Below are positions 45,901 to 57,467 of a DNA stretch of 64,000 nt, piece after piece. The notes below the pieces were generated by a model. That model was given only the letters and a program-made list of their open reading frames with translations, searched no databases and was not told the DNA's origin. Origin of the DNA: Pleurodeles waltl (taxonomy: Eukaryota; Chordata; Amphibia; Caudata; Salamandridae); assembly GCF_031143425.1 (NCBI RefSeq), contig NC_090444.1, positions 1,533,622,782-1,533,686,781 on the forward strand, read 5' to 3'. The translations under genes were made by a program, and so were the position numbers. The first letter of the stretch is position 1. Each line of letters starts with the position of its first letter.

Positions 45901-48490
45901 ACCTGACTGGAGTTATTAATCCTACTCTCCAAAGGACAGAGCCTGGCCTCTGAGCTCTTGAAGGTGGTGGATGTTGCCAATAGCTGGCCACTTAAGTGGG
46001 ATTAGTCAGATGGGGTATAGGAGCAGTTGTCCATACAAAGGATATACTTAACACTACCTCATTTGAATAGGAGGGTTCAAATGGGGCTCGCAGGATCCAA
46101 TTCTAGACTCTTCCAGAGGGAGGAGCCCACATTGATATAAGGGAATAGCCTAGGGAGAGAAAAAGTCATTTCTGATGGAATAATGGGTTTGCCATTTTGA
46201 TTTAGAGCTTCTGCCAAATTTTACAGTAAAGCAAAGAGGAGGTTCTCCAAAAGGAGATGGGCATAGGTTGGGGAAGTAGACATAATTTGTTTGGTAAAAA
46301 ACTCCAGTCACTGGCTAATGCACATGATAAAATTGCCACCACCTTCTCAGAGCATTCCTGTACTTGGGAAGGATATAGCTAAAATCAAAAGCCCTTCTAG
46401 AAGAAAGAAAACTGAAGGATGCCTGGCTCTGTTAGCAAATCAGGCCTGAAACTGTTCTCCAAGGCTCATGTGGTTGACCTCCAGTTGGTGTGCTCCAGGA
46501 GTAAAAAAGCAGAAGGACTCCTGGCTCCACAGAGGATTGCACTTGCGTGGGAAAGCCCTGGCGCTGAGAACAGTGCCCAAAGGCAAAAGGGCTTCAGCTG
46601 GACTTAGTCATTTTTCTATCTCTCGTGACATGGTGCTCCAGCTTGTCCATGGAAGACATTACCAAGGTGGGAAAGGGCAAGTAGACTACGTTCCTCCCAT
46701 TCAGACATTTTGCTATAATCAAAAAAGTTTGAGCTGGATTTAACAATGATGTATACAATCTTGTTGAGCTCTGCCCAGTTGAAATTTCCAGCTTTGCCTG
46801 TTGAAGGATTTTGGGAATCAAAACAGTGGCTTAGGGTAAAACTTAGGACTTGTGCAAGGAGACAATGGTTTCCCAGCAGTGACAATGGTTTCCCAGCAAT
46901 GGACCGACCTGCCAGCTACAAAATCTATCTGTCCCCCTCTGAACATTTGTCACTAAAAACAATAACTTCAGTGGGAGTTGGATGATAATCAATCTATCTT
47001 TGGGTGACCCTCACCAGCTTCAGCTTGAACCCTACCCTACTGAAAGAATTTGACTTCCATAAAGTAAACTAATTTAAACCCCAATTTGTATATAGGCTTC
47101 CTCTCCAATGCGGTCAGCCTAAAATCGTGCATATGTTCCTGTGAGAGGTAAACTGATATTTCTCAATGGCATTGGAAGTGCTTGAATTTAATGCATGTTT
47201 CTCTGTGACCTGTCTGATGCTTTTGCCATCATTCTATGTGTTTCATAGAGATTTGTACTGAGATCTAACCACGGTGTGTTCTTGAGTCAGTTCCCCCTTT
47301 CTCAAAATAATAATAAACTTTCTGATATCCTGATTTTCACTTCCTCTCTATTTCCTTTCTCATGGAAGTGTTCCTGCTTACATCAATTTCAATGTGATTT
47401 CCCTGCCATTCTAATGAGAGGTGTATGTGCAGTGCGTGACATACTTCTCAAAGGGGTGGTAGTCAGTTTGAGTCTCCATCACTTATGACAGCGGGTGTTT
47501 CCACTTATAAAGCGACATTTCTGCAGGGTGACTCCATATGTACCTGTGGACTTGCATGATACATTTGACTGTCACTCCTTTTCATTTTCTTGGCATTCTC
47601 TTCCTGTACTATGTATTACCCATATTAGGCATGAAATCCTTGCACACATTCTTTTACAACTATGTAGTAATGGTTTGAGAAGTCAAAATTGTTATGCAGA
47701 TGTGTGAGTCTTGAACGTCTGTCTACATTAGGAAAGTGCTGTTTCTACGTTTTCAAATCTGCTTTTGTGAATTGTGAACTAATGGATGCCCTGGATGCAT
47801 GCCAGGCACACTATTCTGCATGTTTATAAATTGATTTGTGAACCTGGCCTGTAAGTGGAACCTCTGCTAATTTCATTAAACCCGCTCTGCCTAGGACAAA
47901 ATGAGATTCTGAGAAAATCTCTGTTCAACTGCTAGTAACTATAGCACAAGCAGTGAGAAATTCCCAGAGAGGCATATGCTAGGTTCACGCAGTACCAACA
48001 ATTTTGAAGTAAAGAACAGAACACAATAAAATTACCAAAAAATTGAAAAATCCCAGTGAGAAAAAATTCATCAAATCAATCTAACAGGCCAAGGGAAATG
48101 TTCAAAGTTAAAAGGGCCATGGAAAAAGAAATCCCAAATCAGAAGTCAACGGTTATAGTTGACCAGGATCTAGGCATGATTTTAGGCCAACTGCGATGGA
48201 ATGAAGGCTAAATGTACCAAGCGGGCCTCCCCAGTCAAAGATTTTACCTTCTGATTTAGGGCCCGATTTATATATTCGTGGTATGTATACTCAATAACCA
48301 ATGAACGGTGTATAGCCACTGCCAATAAAAAGGTCTGCATGCCAGATTCAAATGTGGGCCAAACCTTTCCAATGGCCCTGGGGAGTAAGGGTCATCAGAG
48401 AATGTGGATGGGCAGACATGTAGGTATTTTGTACTTTTTATTACTGCCAGGTAAAACTTGGCAGTAAGGAGGAGTACATTCATTATAATG
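45901..48490. other. No recognised feature
   Basis: Includes a perfect local duplication GACAATGGTTTCCCAGCA at about 46861 and 46881. Otherwise only chance reading frames; 45901-46140 could be decayed env surface sequence, but I cannot show it. Confidence 0.45.
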
Positions 48491-48726
48491 CTCCGCAGGT
48501 GAGCCTACTGATACCAGCATGCATCAGTACAAACTAGACAATAATGTTATTACTCACTACCAGTAGCAGTTTGCAAAAGTATGAACCAAGTTAAGTATTC
48601 TTATATCAGCCAAGCAAAATAGTGACGTGGCTCAGGAACATGCAAGCCTGCATTAAAAACTTTAATGAAATGGTCTCAGTCTCAACTGAACCGCATGAAC
48701 CTTACTGTATACAAAGAAATTGGTAA
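48491..48726. repeat. DIRS inverted terminal repeat (3' side)
   Basis: Inverse of 57468-57705. Shared text includes GAGCCTACTGATA, AATGTTATTACTCACTA, AGCCAAGCAAAATAG and CAAGCCTGCATTAAAAA. Confidence 0.88.
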
Positions 48727-48732
48727 ATACCT

Positions 48733-49030
48733 TGCAAAACATACATTGAACCAAAGTCAATAACAGGAAGTGAGACCCTGAGCTAAGTGAAAGGCTAAGG
48801 AGCTGGGCTCCTGTGCTCCCTCTGTTGAAAGAGAAAAACAAAGAGTTATTCAAACAAAGAAACAAACAGACAACATAACTTGCTACCCCAGGCAAAGGGA
48901 GACCTAATTATCTTGTTATGAATCCATGTCCATGTCCACACTTTCCACAATATAACATGCTTGAAAACAGTACCGCATCCATGGATGCATCGAAACATCC
49001 AAATGTTACCACAGAGGAAAACATTTTGGA
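48733..49030. repeat. Left arm of an internal inverted repeat
   Basis: Its reverse complement matches 51500-51812, for example TCAAGCATGTTATAT against TCAAGCATATTATAT, and TTGACTTTGGTTCAA against TTGACTTTGGTTGAA. The arms enclose 2.5 kb that now holds two hairpin-chain elements. Confidence 0.8.
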
Positions 49031-49679
49031 TCAAATTATATGATATGCTTTTACAAAAGGTTATTAATAACACGGAGGAGGTGGCATGTTTTTTTTTAAT
49101 TTGTTTGTTCCTTAGTAGAAGTACCTTACTTTTATGGTACACCAGTCACAAGTTTTCATCAGGTCACACTTATAATTAGATTTGTAATGTAGCAAATGGT
49201 CTATTCACAATCAGTACACCAATTTCCTTTTGGGTTTCTACTCGAAGTTGTTTACCCATGTGATATGGGGGGTCATTACAACCCTGGCGGACGGTGTTAA
49301 AGCGGCGGTAAGACCGCCAACAGGCTGGCGGTCTTTTTTTTGGAATTATGACCATGGTGGTTACCTCCATGGTCATCCGCCGCTTCTCCGTTCCGCCCGC
49401 CAGGGCGGAGACGACCGCTGGGCTGGAGACCTGGGTCTCCAGCCCAGCGGCCGTGACAATACCGCCGCCGGTATTTTGACCCGGCTTACCGCCGTGGATT
49501 TCCAGCGGTAGGAACCGCCATGAAATCCATGGCGGTAAGCACTATCAGTGCCAGGGAATTCCTTCCCTGGCACTGGTAGGGGTCACCCCCACCCCGACTC
49601 CCTCCCCTACACCCCCCACCACTCCTGCCACCCCCCAGAGGTGGCAGGACCCCTCTCCCCACCCCGACCCCCGACATTA

Positions 49680-49960
49680 CCTTACACATACACACCCGAC
49701 ACGCACGCAGGCACCACCAACACACATACACGCACACACACATGCCAACATCCACACACACAGTCAGACACTCACACCCACATTCAAACATACTCGCGCA
49801 CATCCACACAGACATACCTACAGACATACACGCACTCATTCCCAAAACATGCACCACCCCTGCAAGCATACACGCACTCACACACCCACTCTACATACAC
49901 CCACGCTCACCCCCATGCACCCACACAACACACAACACACCCTCACCCCTCCCCCCTGAC
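49680..49960. repeat. Imperfect CA-rich microsatellite inside element A
   Basis: CACACA, CATACA and CACCCA words repeat irregularly. A Thr/His-rich frame on the plus strand (49548-50360) is a by-product. The same tract sits at the same place in the copy at 61730. Confidence 0.85.
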
Positions 49961-49973
49961 GGACGATCAACTT

Positions 49974-50197
49974 ACCTGTTCCGTCGATCCTCCGGGAGGG
50001 GACGGGAGCCATGGGGGCAGCTCCGCCGACACCACACCACCAACAGAACACCGCCGCGCAGAATCACAGGACGTGATTCGCTGGGCGGTGTTCTGTTGGC
50101 GAGGCGGTGGAGGTGGCGCAACCTCCACTTCCCCGCCGCCCGTCACTATGGCTGTTGGCGGCTCTCCGTCAGAAAAACGACATAGATCTCCCAACAA
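49974..50197 (-). other. Short ORF ending at a consensus splice donor in element A
   Basis: A minus-strand frame of about 74 codons runs from 50197 to a perfect donor CAG|GTAAGT at 49976/49975. The related element at 61730 has a similar frame ending at AAG|GTAAGT (62174/62173), sharing a QRI-S motif and RC-x-GG spacing. It may be a remnant first exon of the autonomous parent element. Function unknown. Confidence 0.45.
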
Positions 50198-50297
50198 TCA
50201 TAATACGCCGAGCGGAAAACCGCCACCACTGGCGGTCTTCATCACAGCGGTCCCTCGGTGGTCTTGTAAAAAGACCGCCGAGGTTTTAATGACCCCC

Positions 50298-50753
50298 ATA
50301 ATGTCCATCGAGATACACTCCAGTATGACATTCAGCTTCATAATACAAAGTTTTATATAAGGTTAGCATATACACAATTATTGAAGTGTTTTTTATCTAT
50401 TGGCCAGGTTTACATTTTATAACACTGTACATGTACTGATCAAAAATAATTTTCTAACCCAGAGTATTCTTCTAATGTGCTGTGTTCAAATTTAATTCAA
50501 AAGATGAAATTTGGTGGTTGTGAGGTATTTCAAAATACTGTCAGTGGCAAAGCAGGCCATTTTAAGAGATTTTTATTTTTGTCTCATATGACCTTGTTGA
50601 TTTTTGTTATTTAAGAATCAGTTTCCCACTGTCTTTGATAGCTCTGCATATTTCTCGAGCAAAGATATAATTTAATGACCAGTACTTTGTTAGTCTCTCA
50701 TTTCATCAGGTCTCTTGACAAAGATGTTTTTCATAAGTGGTGATAGACGTTTA
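50298..50753. other. No recognised feature
   Basis: AT-rich sequence between two hairpin-chain elements; presumably DIRS 3' non-coding DNA. Confidence 0.4.
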
Positions 50754-51316
50754 GGGCCTCATTATGAGGCTGGTGGTATTATGACCGCCAGCCTCGCAAT
50801 AGCGGTCGGACTGCCGCAGACAGGGCGGTCCGACTGCCCCATTATGACCATGGCAGAGCCGCCACTGTCAAACCGCCAACACCACCAGGCTGCCCTGGGG
50901 ATTATGAGTCCCCTTGCGCCAGCCTTTCCATGGCAGTAAACACCGCCATGGAAAGACTGGCAGAATGGGGGCATCAGGGGGCCCCTGCACTGTCCATGCA
51001 CTTGGCATAGGCAGTGCAGGGACCCCCATGCACAGCCCCATCTTACATTTCACTACCCGAACTACGGGCAGTGAAATGTGAGACGAGTGCTGTTGCATCT
51101 GATGCACCACAACATTACCACCAGCTCAATTACAAGCCAGCGTGAATGTTGTGGTGAGTGTTCCGCTAGGCCAGCAGGTGAGAATGCTGTTTTTGCCTGC
51201 TCACCCAGCAGAACACTCCAAATATGGCAGGCAAAAGACCACCATTACTGGTGGTCTTTTGCCTGCAGTGGCTTCGGCGGTCCTGTGAAAGGAACGTCGA
51301 AGTCGTAATGAGGGCC
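50754..51316. mobile_element. Hairpin-chain element B with TSD TTA
   Basis: Ends GGGCCTCATTATGA and GTCGTAATGAGGGCC, flanked by TTA on both sides (50751-50753 and 51317-51319), a Harbinger-type duplication. It is a row of at least six hairpins: 50918-50961, about 50981-51021 (CCCTGCACTG arms), about 51046-51078 (CATTTCACT arms), about 51107-51154 (CCACAACATT arms), 51157-51218 (GAGTGTTC arms) and 51227-51266 (perfect 18-bp arms, 4-nt loop). Non-coding. Confidence 0.85.
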
Positions 51317-51499
51317 TTAGTATTTACATTGTTTGACATAAATGCATTTCAGTTTATTGTTTCATTATAAAAACAGCATATTCCCATATTGTAAAGTTTG
51401 TCACACTGGTCTCTTTTTAATTTCTTTACTCCATTCGCACACTAATTAGGGTGATGCTTTGCCCTATTCCCATCTGCATTACACATCGATGATGGGGTG

Positions 51500-51812
51500 A
51501 CGCTGGGAATGTTTTGTGTTACATTACTGTTTAAAACCACTTGGGGTGTGGTACTATTTCAAGCATATTATATGGCGGAAAGTGTTGCTGTACACAGACT
51601 TGGAATCATGACAAGGTAATAGGGTCTGCCTTAGCCTTGGGAGTAGGCAGTTGTGTTGCATGTTTGTTTCGTTGCTTGAACATCTATTTGGTTTTATTTC
51701 CCTTCAATGGTGGACACAAAGGGGCCCGGTTCTTTATTGCTTGACTTACCTCAGGGTCTCATCACCCTTATTGACTTTGGTTGAACTTCAGTTTTACAAG
51801 GTATTTATCAAC
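51500..51812. repeat. Right arm of the internal inverted repeat
   Basis: Inverse of 48733-49030 at roughly 75% identity. It lies downstream of the SGNH domain in the direction of transcription. Confidence 0.8.
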
Positions 51813-52286
51813 AGTGTGCTCACTCGTGCAATGGGGATTGGTCAACTATCCTTACAAACTGTGCAGTGCTCTCTCCCCCCACAAAGGCAACAGACTCCAT
51901 TTCTTGGTTTAGGATGTAGCATGAAACAAGGTGTTATAAAAACCACTGCAACCAATAACATTACACAATAGAAAGTGTAGCAAATACACAGCAAACATGA
52001 ACATGGAATTGCACATATCCTATTTACATCCCCAATTGAGGGCAGCATAGTGCAGAAAGACCATGTGAGATAAAGTGACACATCAAACATTTCTGAAGCT
52101 TCAGAGACCACATAGCGCATTGGTCTCTGACATGGATTCCTGTGACTCTTGGTCACGCCCCACATAATCTCCTAAATTGCCAAGGTAGGGCTAGAAGTGT
52201 AAGGTCACCAGCAGGTCAGCCCACTTTCTAACCAGCCTCACCCCTGTAAGGCTTCTCCAGATGGAGGAAGCCGACTGGGCAACTTA
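51813..52286. other. DIRS 3' non-coding region
   Basis: Between the inverted arm and the MITE. Contains GACCACATAGCGCATTGG, similar to GGCCACATAGCGGAGAGG at 52485, so a short internal duplication is likely. No coding signal. Confidence 0.45.
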
Positions 52287-52441
52287 GGGCCTGATTAATA
52301 CTTTTTAGCGTCACATTTGCATCATTTTTTGACCTAAAAGTGCTGCAAATTTACAAAATATAAATGAATTTTGTATGTTTGTGCCACTTTTGCGTAAAAA
52401 AATTATACAAATGCAGCAATGAAAAAGTATAACTCAGGACC
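52287..52441. mobile_element. Palindromic Harbinger-type MITE, copy 4 (TSD TTA)
   Basis: GGGCCTGATTAATACTTTTT and its inverse GAAAAAGTATAACTCAGGACC form the ends (the last quoted in part), flanked by TTA at 52284-52286 and 52442-52444. It sits just after the SGNH coding end. Confidence 0.88.
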
Positions 52442-52519
52442 TTAGTGCCCTCAAGAATCAGTGCCGTTATTCGGCTACAATGGGCCACATAGCGGAGAGG
52501 TCCCTGGCAAAATGTTCCA

Positions 52520-53100
52520 CCTCCCACCAAGATTTTTCTTTTTTCATCAATTGCCTCAAAGCTTGTTTGTATGAAAGCCTCAAGCCCAGCCCATGACAGG
52601 TGAATGTCTTCTTCATCCAAGAATTAAAAATGACCCATGTGTTTTAGCCCATGCCTACTGGTGTCTATGGATACCATCCTCAGAATAGTCTTCACAGAAT
52701 GGTTTAGCTTTTTCAATGACTTGTTAATACTGTCTGGACTAGCATCACCAGGCCATCATTCCCAAGCAATGACCTCAGACCATATTAACAGGGTGCCCAA
52801 GAGCAAATGGTGCACTTTAGCAAACATTGATATGAGCCTTTCACAGACTCCCCGCTTCCGAATTGAGATTATGTCATTCCCTCCGACATGAACATGAAGA
52901 ATGTCTGGCTTGGGAAGCCAGCCAAGCCCACGAGCCTCACTCAACAGGACTGCCAAGTGTATTAACTTAAGGCCGACCACACCCAACCAATGGTGCTCTG
53001 TTTCGGGACTCATCTCCCAGCTAATGTCATGGAATCTTTCTGCTGCACTGCTGACTACTGAATCCCCGACCGAACACACCTTGATGGTTTTCCCTGTAAT
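52520..53100 (-). pseudogene. SGNH/GDSL hydrolase-like domain of the DIRS element
   Basis: Minus-strand reading gives block I VGDSVVSSAA (Gly-Asp-Ser), then ARGLGWLPKPDILHVHVGGND with the block III GGND, then LLLGTLLIWSEVI, and after shifts DEEDIHLSWAGLEAFI with the block V Asp and His. The Ser, Asn and His expected of an SGNH esterase can all be read. Such domains occur 3' of the recombinase in some vertebrate DIRS and Ngaro elements; their role is unknown. A stop follows the WSEVIAWE segment, so this copy is broken. It is unusually well preserved compared with the recombinase next to it. Confidence 0.8.
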
Positions 53101-53139
53101 GAAACAAATGGAGGCTGCAACTCACTGCCCTTCAAAGTA

Positions 53140-53830
53140 TAGGTGAGGAATTGGAGGGGGAAAGGAGGAGAGAGCTCTACCCACACACCCTAAGCCAAAT
53201 AAGTTCAGATGTAGCATTCAAATCAACTGGATTTCCATCTTCCAATAGCCTTAACTCCCCCTGGAGAGATTCCCATTCCTACTCCTGTTGTAGCTGTAAC
53301 AATCCGAAAAGAGTGTGAAGTAAAACCTACTGTGGGCACCCCAACACTCCCAGGGCCTTCTGGCAGATCCGTGTAAACTCTGCCCGAGCAATGGGGGCCT
53401 CATTTGCGTGTAGCAAGAAATTGGGATGTCCCTCCCGTGGTCTGACTCGCAGGTAATCACAGGTAAGGCACTAGCCTCTCCCACCCCTTAACGGCCTTTT
53501 TCACTCTAAAGACCATAGTGGGATCTGACACCCCCCAAAGACTAGCAAAGAAGGCAATTGCTGACAGCTGATGCCTCACAGCTGCCACTGACTTTTCTGC
53601 CTTCTGTTGCAAACCCAAAATAGACAATATGCTGGCCGTTTGAAAGAGACCTTCCTTTCTGCACTCTGGCTTGGAGGCCTGATATGTCCACCATGCAACT
53701 TCATATGCTTGCTTAATTCTAGGCACCAAAGCAGCTGTTATCAGGTCGGGGACAATAGGGCACCAAGCCTCCATAGGCTCACAGGGAAATAGGACACCTC
53801 CTTGTCTGCTTCTGGTAGTTGAGTTCTGAA
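53140..53830 (-). pseudogene. DIRS tyrosine recombinase
   Basis: The N-terminal half is open: LITAALVPRIKQAYEVAWWT, LQQKAEKSVAAVRHQLSAIA, FFASLWGVSDPTMVFRVKKA. The catalytic half is frameshifted and includes LRVRPREGHPNFLLHANEAP, FTRICQKALGVLG, and a decayed HSFRIG-type block near 53300. A later WKMEIQ block could be remnants of the GRW motif before the catalytic Tyr. This enzyme replaces integrase in DIRS elements, inserting circular cDNA without target duplication. This copy is inactive. Confidence 0.8.
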
Positions 53831-54300
53831 ATCTGTCAACTTAAAACAAGAGAGGACATCAGCTACTGTGCTCTTAACCCCTGTAACATGCTTCTCCATG
53901 AGGTGCACATTCTCTGCGAGGCAGACCTGAATCATAGATTTGAAAAGACGCAGGACAAGTGGGCACTTTTTATGGCAGAGACCATTGACATGTTATCCGA
54001 CCAAAAAATTATAATACTGCCAAATAACTGAGACCTCCAAATATACAATGCCACAAGAAAGTGAAAGAGCTCAAGGAATGTCAGGTTCTTGGTCAAGCCT
54101 CTCTTGAACCAATCATCTGGCCAGTGTTCCATGCACCACTTGTTCCCCATGATGGCTCCGAAGCCCACGCTCCCTGCCGTATCTGTCTGCAGGTCTAGTT
54201 TGGGGTTGCTCAGTGCCGGCTGTGGCCACATCACTGATCCATTAAAATCTTGCAAGAACTCCACCCAGATATGCAGATCCTCTCTAACATCTCTTTAGAG
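53831..54300 (-). pseudogene. DIRS RNase H
   Basis: Open over 110 codons (54264-53932): LDLQTDTAGSVGFGAIMG with the first catalytic Asp, KWCMEHWPDDWFKRG, LTFLELFHFLVALYIW with the Glu, and IIFWSDNMSMVSAI with the second Asp. The end, with TVADVLSCF (the ALSRF-like tail), is in another frame just before the recombinase. Typical of DIRS elements of amphibians and fish. Confidence 0.87.
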
Positions 54301-54399
54301 ACAGGTGTGGTGATGCTTGGCTTTCAACCCAGTCATGGCCCTGGGGATGTTCCTGAGTGCAAAGTTAAGCTGCCCCCCCAACCTCTGTAACTGATACAG

Positions 54400-55150
54400 G
54401 GTCACTTTGTAGAACTTAGGCAATCCAATAAGGTTGTCTGAAATCCCTCAACTTTATTTGGTGGGAGGCTGCATACTCTCTCCTCTGAATCAATCTCAAT
54501 GCCCAGAAAAGTCAGCCTGGTCCTGGGGCCCTTTGTTTTCTCTGCAGCTAGTGGGACTTCCACTAATTTAGCTAGTTCTTGGAAACCTTGTAGGGTGCGT
54601 TTGCAAGCTTGGGACCCTGGTGGACCCAGAAAGAGGACTTCATCAGGTAATGAACAATGTTCTCTGATACCACCAGATCTCGACCTGCCCATTCCAGAAA
54701 ATGACTAAAAGTGTCAAAATGTGCACATGTGAGTGCACAGCCTATGGGCATGCACTTGTCAACATAGAACTTGCTCTCAAATGTAAAACTTGAGAGGTGA
54801 AAATCTTGTGGATGCACTGGCAACAGAGTGAATGCTGACTGGATGTCAGACTTGGCCATGAATGCCCCTCTACCCAGTGCTCACAGCTTGTTAAAAGCCT
54901 TGTCAAAAGATGTGTACCAGACCGCACACATACTGGCATCTAGCCCATCATTAACTGAATGCCCTGGGGTATGGAAAGGTTGTGGATGAGTCTGTATTTG
55001 CCAAATTTATTCTTAGGTACCAGACACAGTGGGGAGCAGACTAGATTCTCTAATGGTGGCTTGAGGAAAGGGCCAGCACCCTACCTAGCTTCAGCTCTTT
55101 TCAAATCTTTTCTTTGGCAATATCAAGCTGCACTATGACAGACTTTAGAT
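54400..55150 (-). pseudogene. DIRS reverse transcriptase
   Basis: Includes an N-terminal LVCSPLCLVPKNKFGKYR-like block near 55030, then MAKSDIQSAFTLLPVHPQDF with the first catalytic Asp, FYVDKCMPIGCALTCAHFD, NIVHYLMKSSF where the YxDD box has lost its aspartates, and TRLTFLGIEIDSEE. Frameshifts lie near 54690 and 54880. It is inactive but clearly of the DIRS family. Confidence 0.87.
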
Positions 55151-55441
55151 TTTTAGGGGGGAGAGGGTTGTGAATTACACTGGCTGGTATGCGAAACACA
55201 TCCCTGAAACCATAGTAAAGGATATGCAATATGCTCCTCATGCGTCTTGTTATATCTCCACAGCAGGTGAGCCAGGAAATGCAAATGGATGAGGGATGCT
55301 GCTTTGGTTAATGAGGGCTGCACAAAAATCTGGTTTTGGATATTATTGTCAGGGGGATTCCTGTCTCCTGTGGTCTTTATCTGGCTGTTCAGTGTGTGAT
55401 CATGATGGGGAAGAAAGGCTTTCTGTGTTGTTTGAGATAGA
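55151..55441. other. Gag-RT spacer of the DIRS element
   Basis: No domain recognised; decayed coding sequence is likely. Confidence 0.4.
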
Positions 55442-57010
55442 CTAATGAGGTTTAGCTGCCTGGTCCCTGGGTTTCCCGTTTTTTTTCAAGCATTTAGTTT
55501 TGGGGTGCCCTTGCTCACCACAGAAGGAGCAGATGTGCTTGAATTTACAAGCAGTCCCCTTTGCACATTCTTTCTGATTGAATTGCCAACAAGCATTTCT
55601 CTCCTCACCCCCTTGTCTACTGGCCCAAAAGTAATGGTTCACCTTAGCTGTATTGTTTGCAACTTTGAATTCGGCATGCCACAGATTAATTTCCCTCTGA
55701 TCCCATGCGATTTCTGGGCAGAAAGCCTTCATCTGTCTAAACTTCATGTCGTACTGCATCCAGGCTGCCCCAGGGAAGTCTGATGACACACTATGAATGA
55801 GGGAAATATAACCCATGATTTGTGGAACCAAGGAGGGAAGCCTTTCAATAGGGATTGCTGCATAAATGGTGAAGCCTGTCACCCAGTTCCTTAGTGATCT
55901 CTCCACCCAAATTTTCTTGGGACAAAAACCGCCATCCCTCCCTTGCCTTCCCTTCTCTGGTAGCACCCCTGCATTGTAAGTTCAAAAACGTCACAAAACT
56001 CTCTCTTGCAAATTCTTTCTTTCATTTCAGCTGGTACATGCTATGGACCCAGGTAGGCAGACTGTTGGATCAGCCCTCCTGAAAACTAATGTTGGCAAAT
56101 GGGAAATCTGTGCAGCTTGAGGGACTGTTAAGCCCCATTCCTGCCCATATGCCGGTACCTGCTGAGAGCTCAACGGCACTGGCACTGTGTTGGTGGAAGG
56201 AGTCCCAGGAACTATGCCCCATTCCTGAACATCTAGGTCATTAATCAGACAACCACCCTGCAAAGCACTGGGTGTGCCTAGCTGACCTGACACACAGGAT
56301 ACTGAATTCTCCCCGTACCATAGCTGATAGGTTGTCATTGCCCTTCAGTATATCAGCAGGACTTGTACTTCAAAGCACAGGCTGCTCAGGCCTGAGGAAG
56401 CTCTCTAGCAGGGCCAGTACTGGCCGGGGCACTGCCAGCTGGTTTATTACCCCCTGATTCTGCACCACCTGCAGCGGTGTCACCTGATCCCTTGGGTCTA
56501 GAGATTGGGATGATTGCCCAGCCTTCCCCTTGGTTGCCTTGGCATGTTCAGTAGGTGAAATGACAATTGTTTGCTGTCTTACCACCCCTAAGTTGGTGTT
56601 GGTAATTCTACTACCCTCTGGGGAAACCGAGGTTTGTGCACCCACATTGCACTCCCCCACCCAGACTGGATGCTGGCAGCTCAGCCTCTGCACTTGTTGA
56701 TGCTACACTTGGGGATGTGGCCATTAACATGTTCTCTCCTGAGCCTGCAGAGGTCTCTCTGAACCTAGCTGGTGCCCGCTTTGCCCTCTTTGGTGGCTTC
56801 TTGAGGCTTTTGGCCCCTTCGGCTGCTCTGGTCCATCTTCAACTCTCCTGAAGGCCCAGTCCATTCCATGCCACTGTGCTGCCTCCCATAATTCCATGAA
56901 CTGCCTCTGTGCTGCAGAGTCTACCCCATCTTTGACCTCTTGAGTTGCCTCGATCAGACGTTTCGCTGCTGAATGCGCTCACTCAAGTGCCACCCTAGAA
57001 GGTAACAAAA
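55442..57010 (-). pseudogene. DIRS gag-like ORF
   Basis: The best-kept part (55966-55442) has a hydrophobic capsid-like stretch, TGFTIYAAIPIERLPSLVPQ and AAWMQYDMKFRQMKAF, and ends with two zinc-finger motifs: a CCCH-like C-x7-C-x5-C-x3-H and a CCHC knuckle CSFCGEQGHPKTKC. Upstream, low-complexity Pro/Gln/Ser-rich frames (56693-56027) and an N-terminal helix-like part (AAKRLIEATQEVKDGV, near 56950) belong to the same ORF but are frameshifted. The protein would package the element RNA. Confidence 0.78.
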
Positions 57011-57467
57011 CCCTTATTACTGATGGTACAGTGAGTCTGTATGAGGTACCACACCCTTATTAATCATGGTGGAGAGTATGACTCAGCTAAAGAGCCATAG
57101 AGTGGTGGTAGAAGGGAAGGCATTTGGAGACAGAGGGGGGTTTCCTCATAGCTCCTTTTACCCCCTAGAGATCCACTCTAGGACATGATTAATGACCTTA
57201 TGTCTGTCTAACCCTGTCCAAGCCAAGATAATGTCCATCTAAGCCCATCCTTGGCTTTGTGCCACTAGATTGCACCTCAGCCCCTGATAACTCAAAAGGC
57301 ACCACTCACATGCAATCCAAGCTCATCCAACTTGGACCCCTACCCATGGCCGCACTTTTAACCTAGCCTTTGGTGAGCTAGACACTTTACCCCAGAAAAT
57401 GCTCCTGGCCTTTTAAGAATGTTATCCATTGACTAATGATGCCCACCAGCAAATGGCAATGGGTTCT

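Larger units (their letters stand above)
49267..50297. mobile_element. GC-rich hairpin-chain element A (non-autonomous DNA transposon)
   Basis: Ends are GGGGGTCATTACAAC and TTTTAATGACCCCC. The interior is a series of perfect hairpins: 49415-49450 (17-bp arms), 49514-49536 (9 bp), 49546-49575 (13 bp), 50040-50099 (16 bp with a nested 7-bp stem). A CA-rich tract fills 49680-49960. The target duplication is ambiguous (TAT on the left, ATA on the right). It is strongly GC-rich compared with its AT-rich surroundings and related to 61730-62474. Confidence 0.78.

Noticed and set aside
49548..50360. 270-codon plus-strand ORF rich in Thr/His/Pro
   Set aside because: It translates the CA-rich tract and GC-rich hairpins of element A; no domain, and the frame is a composition effect.
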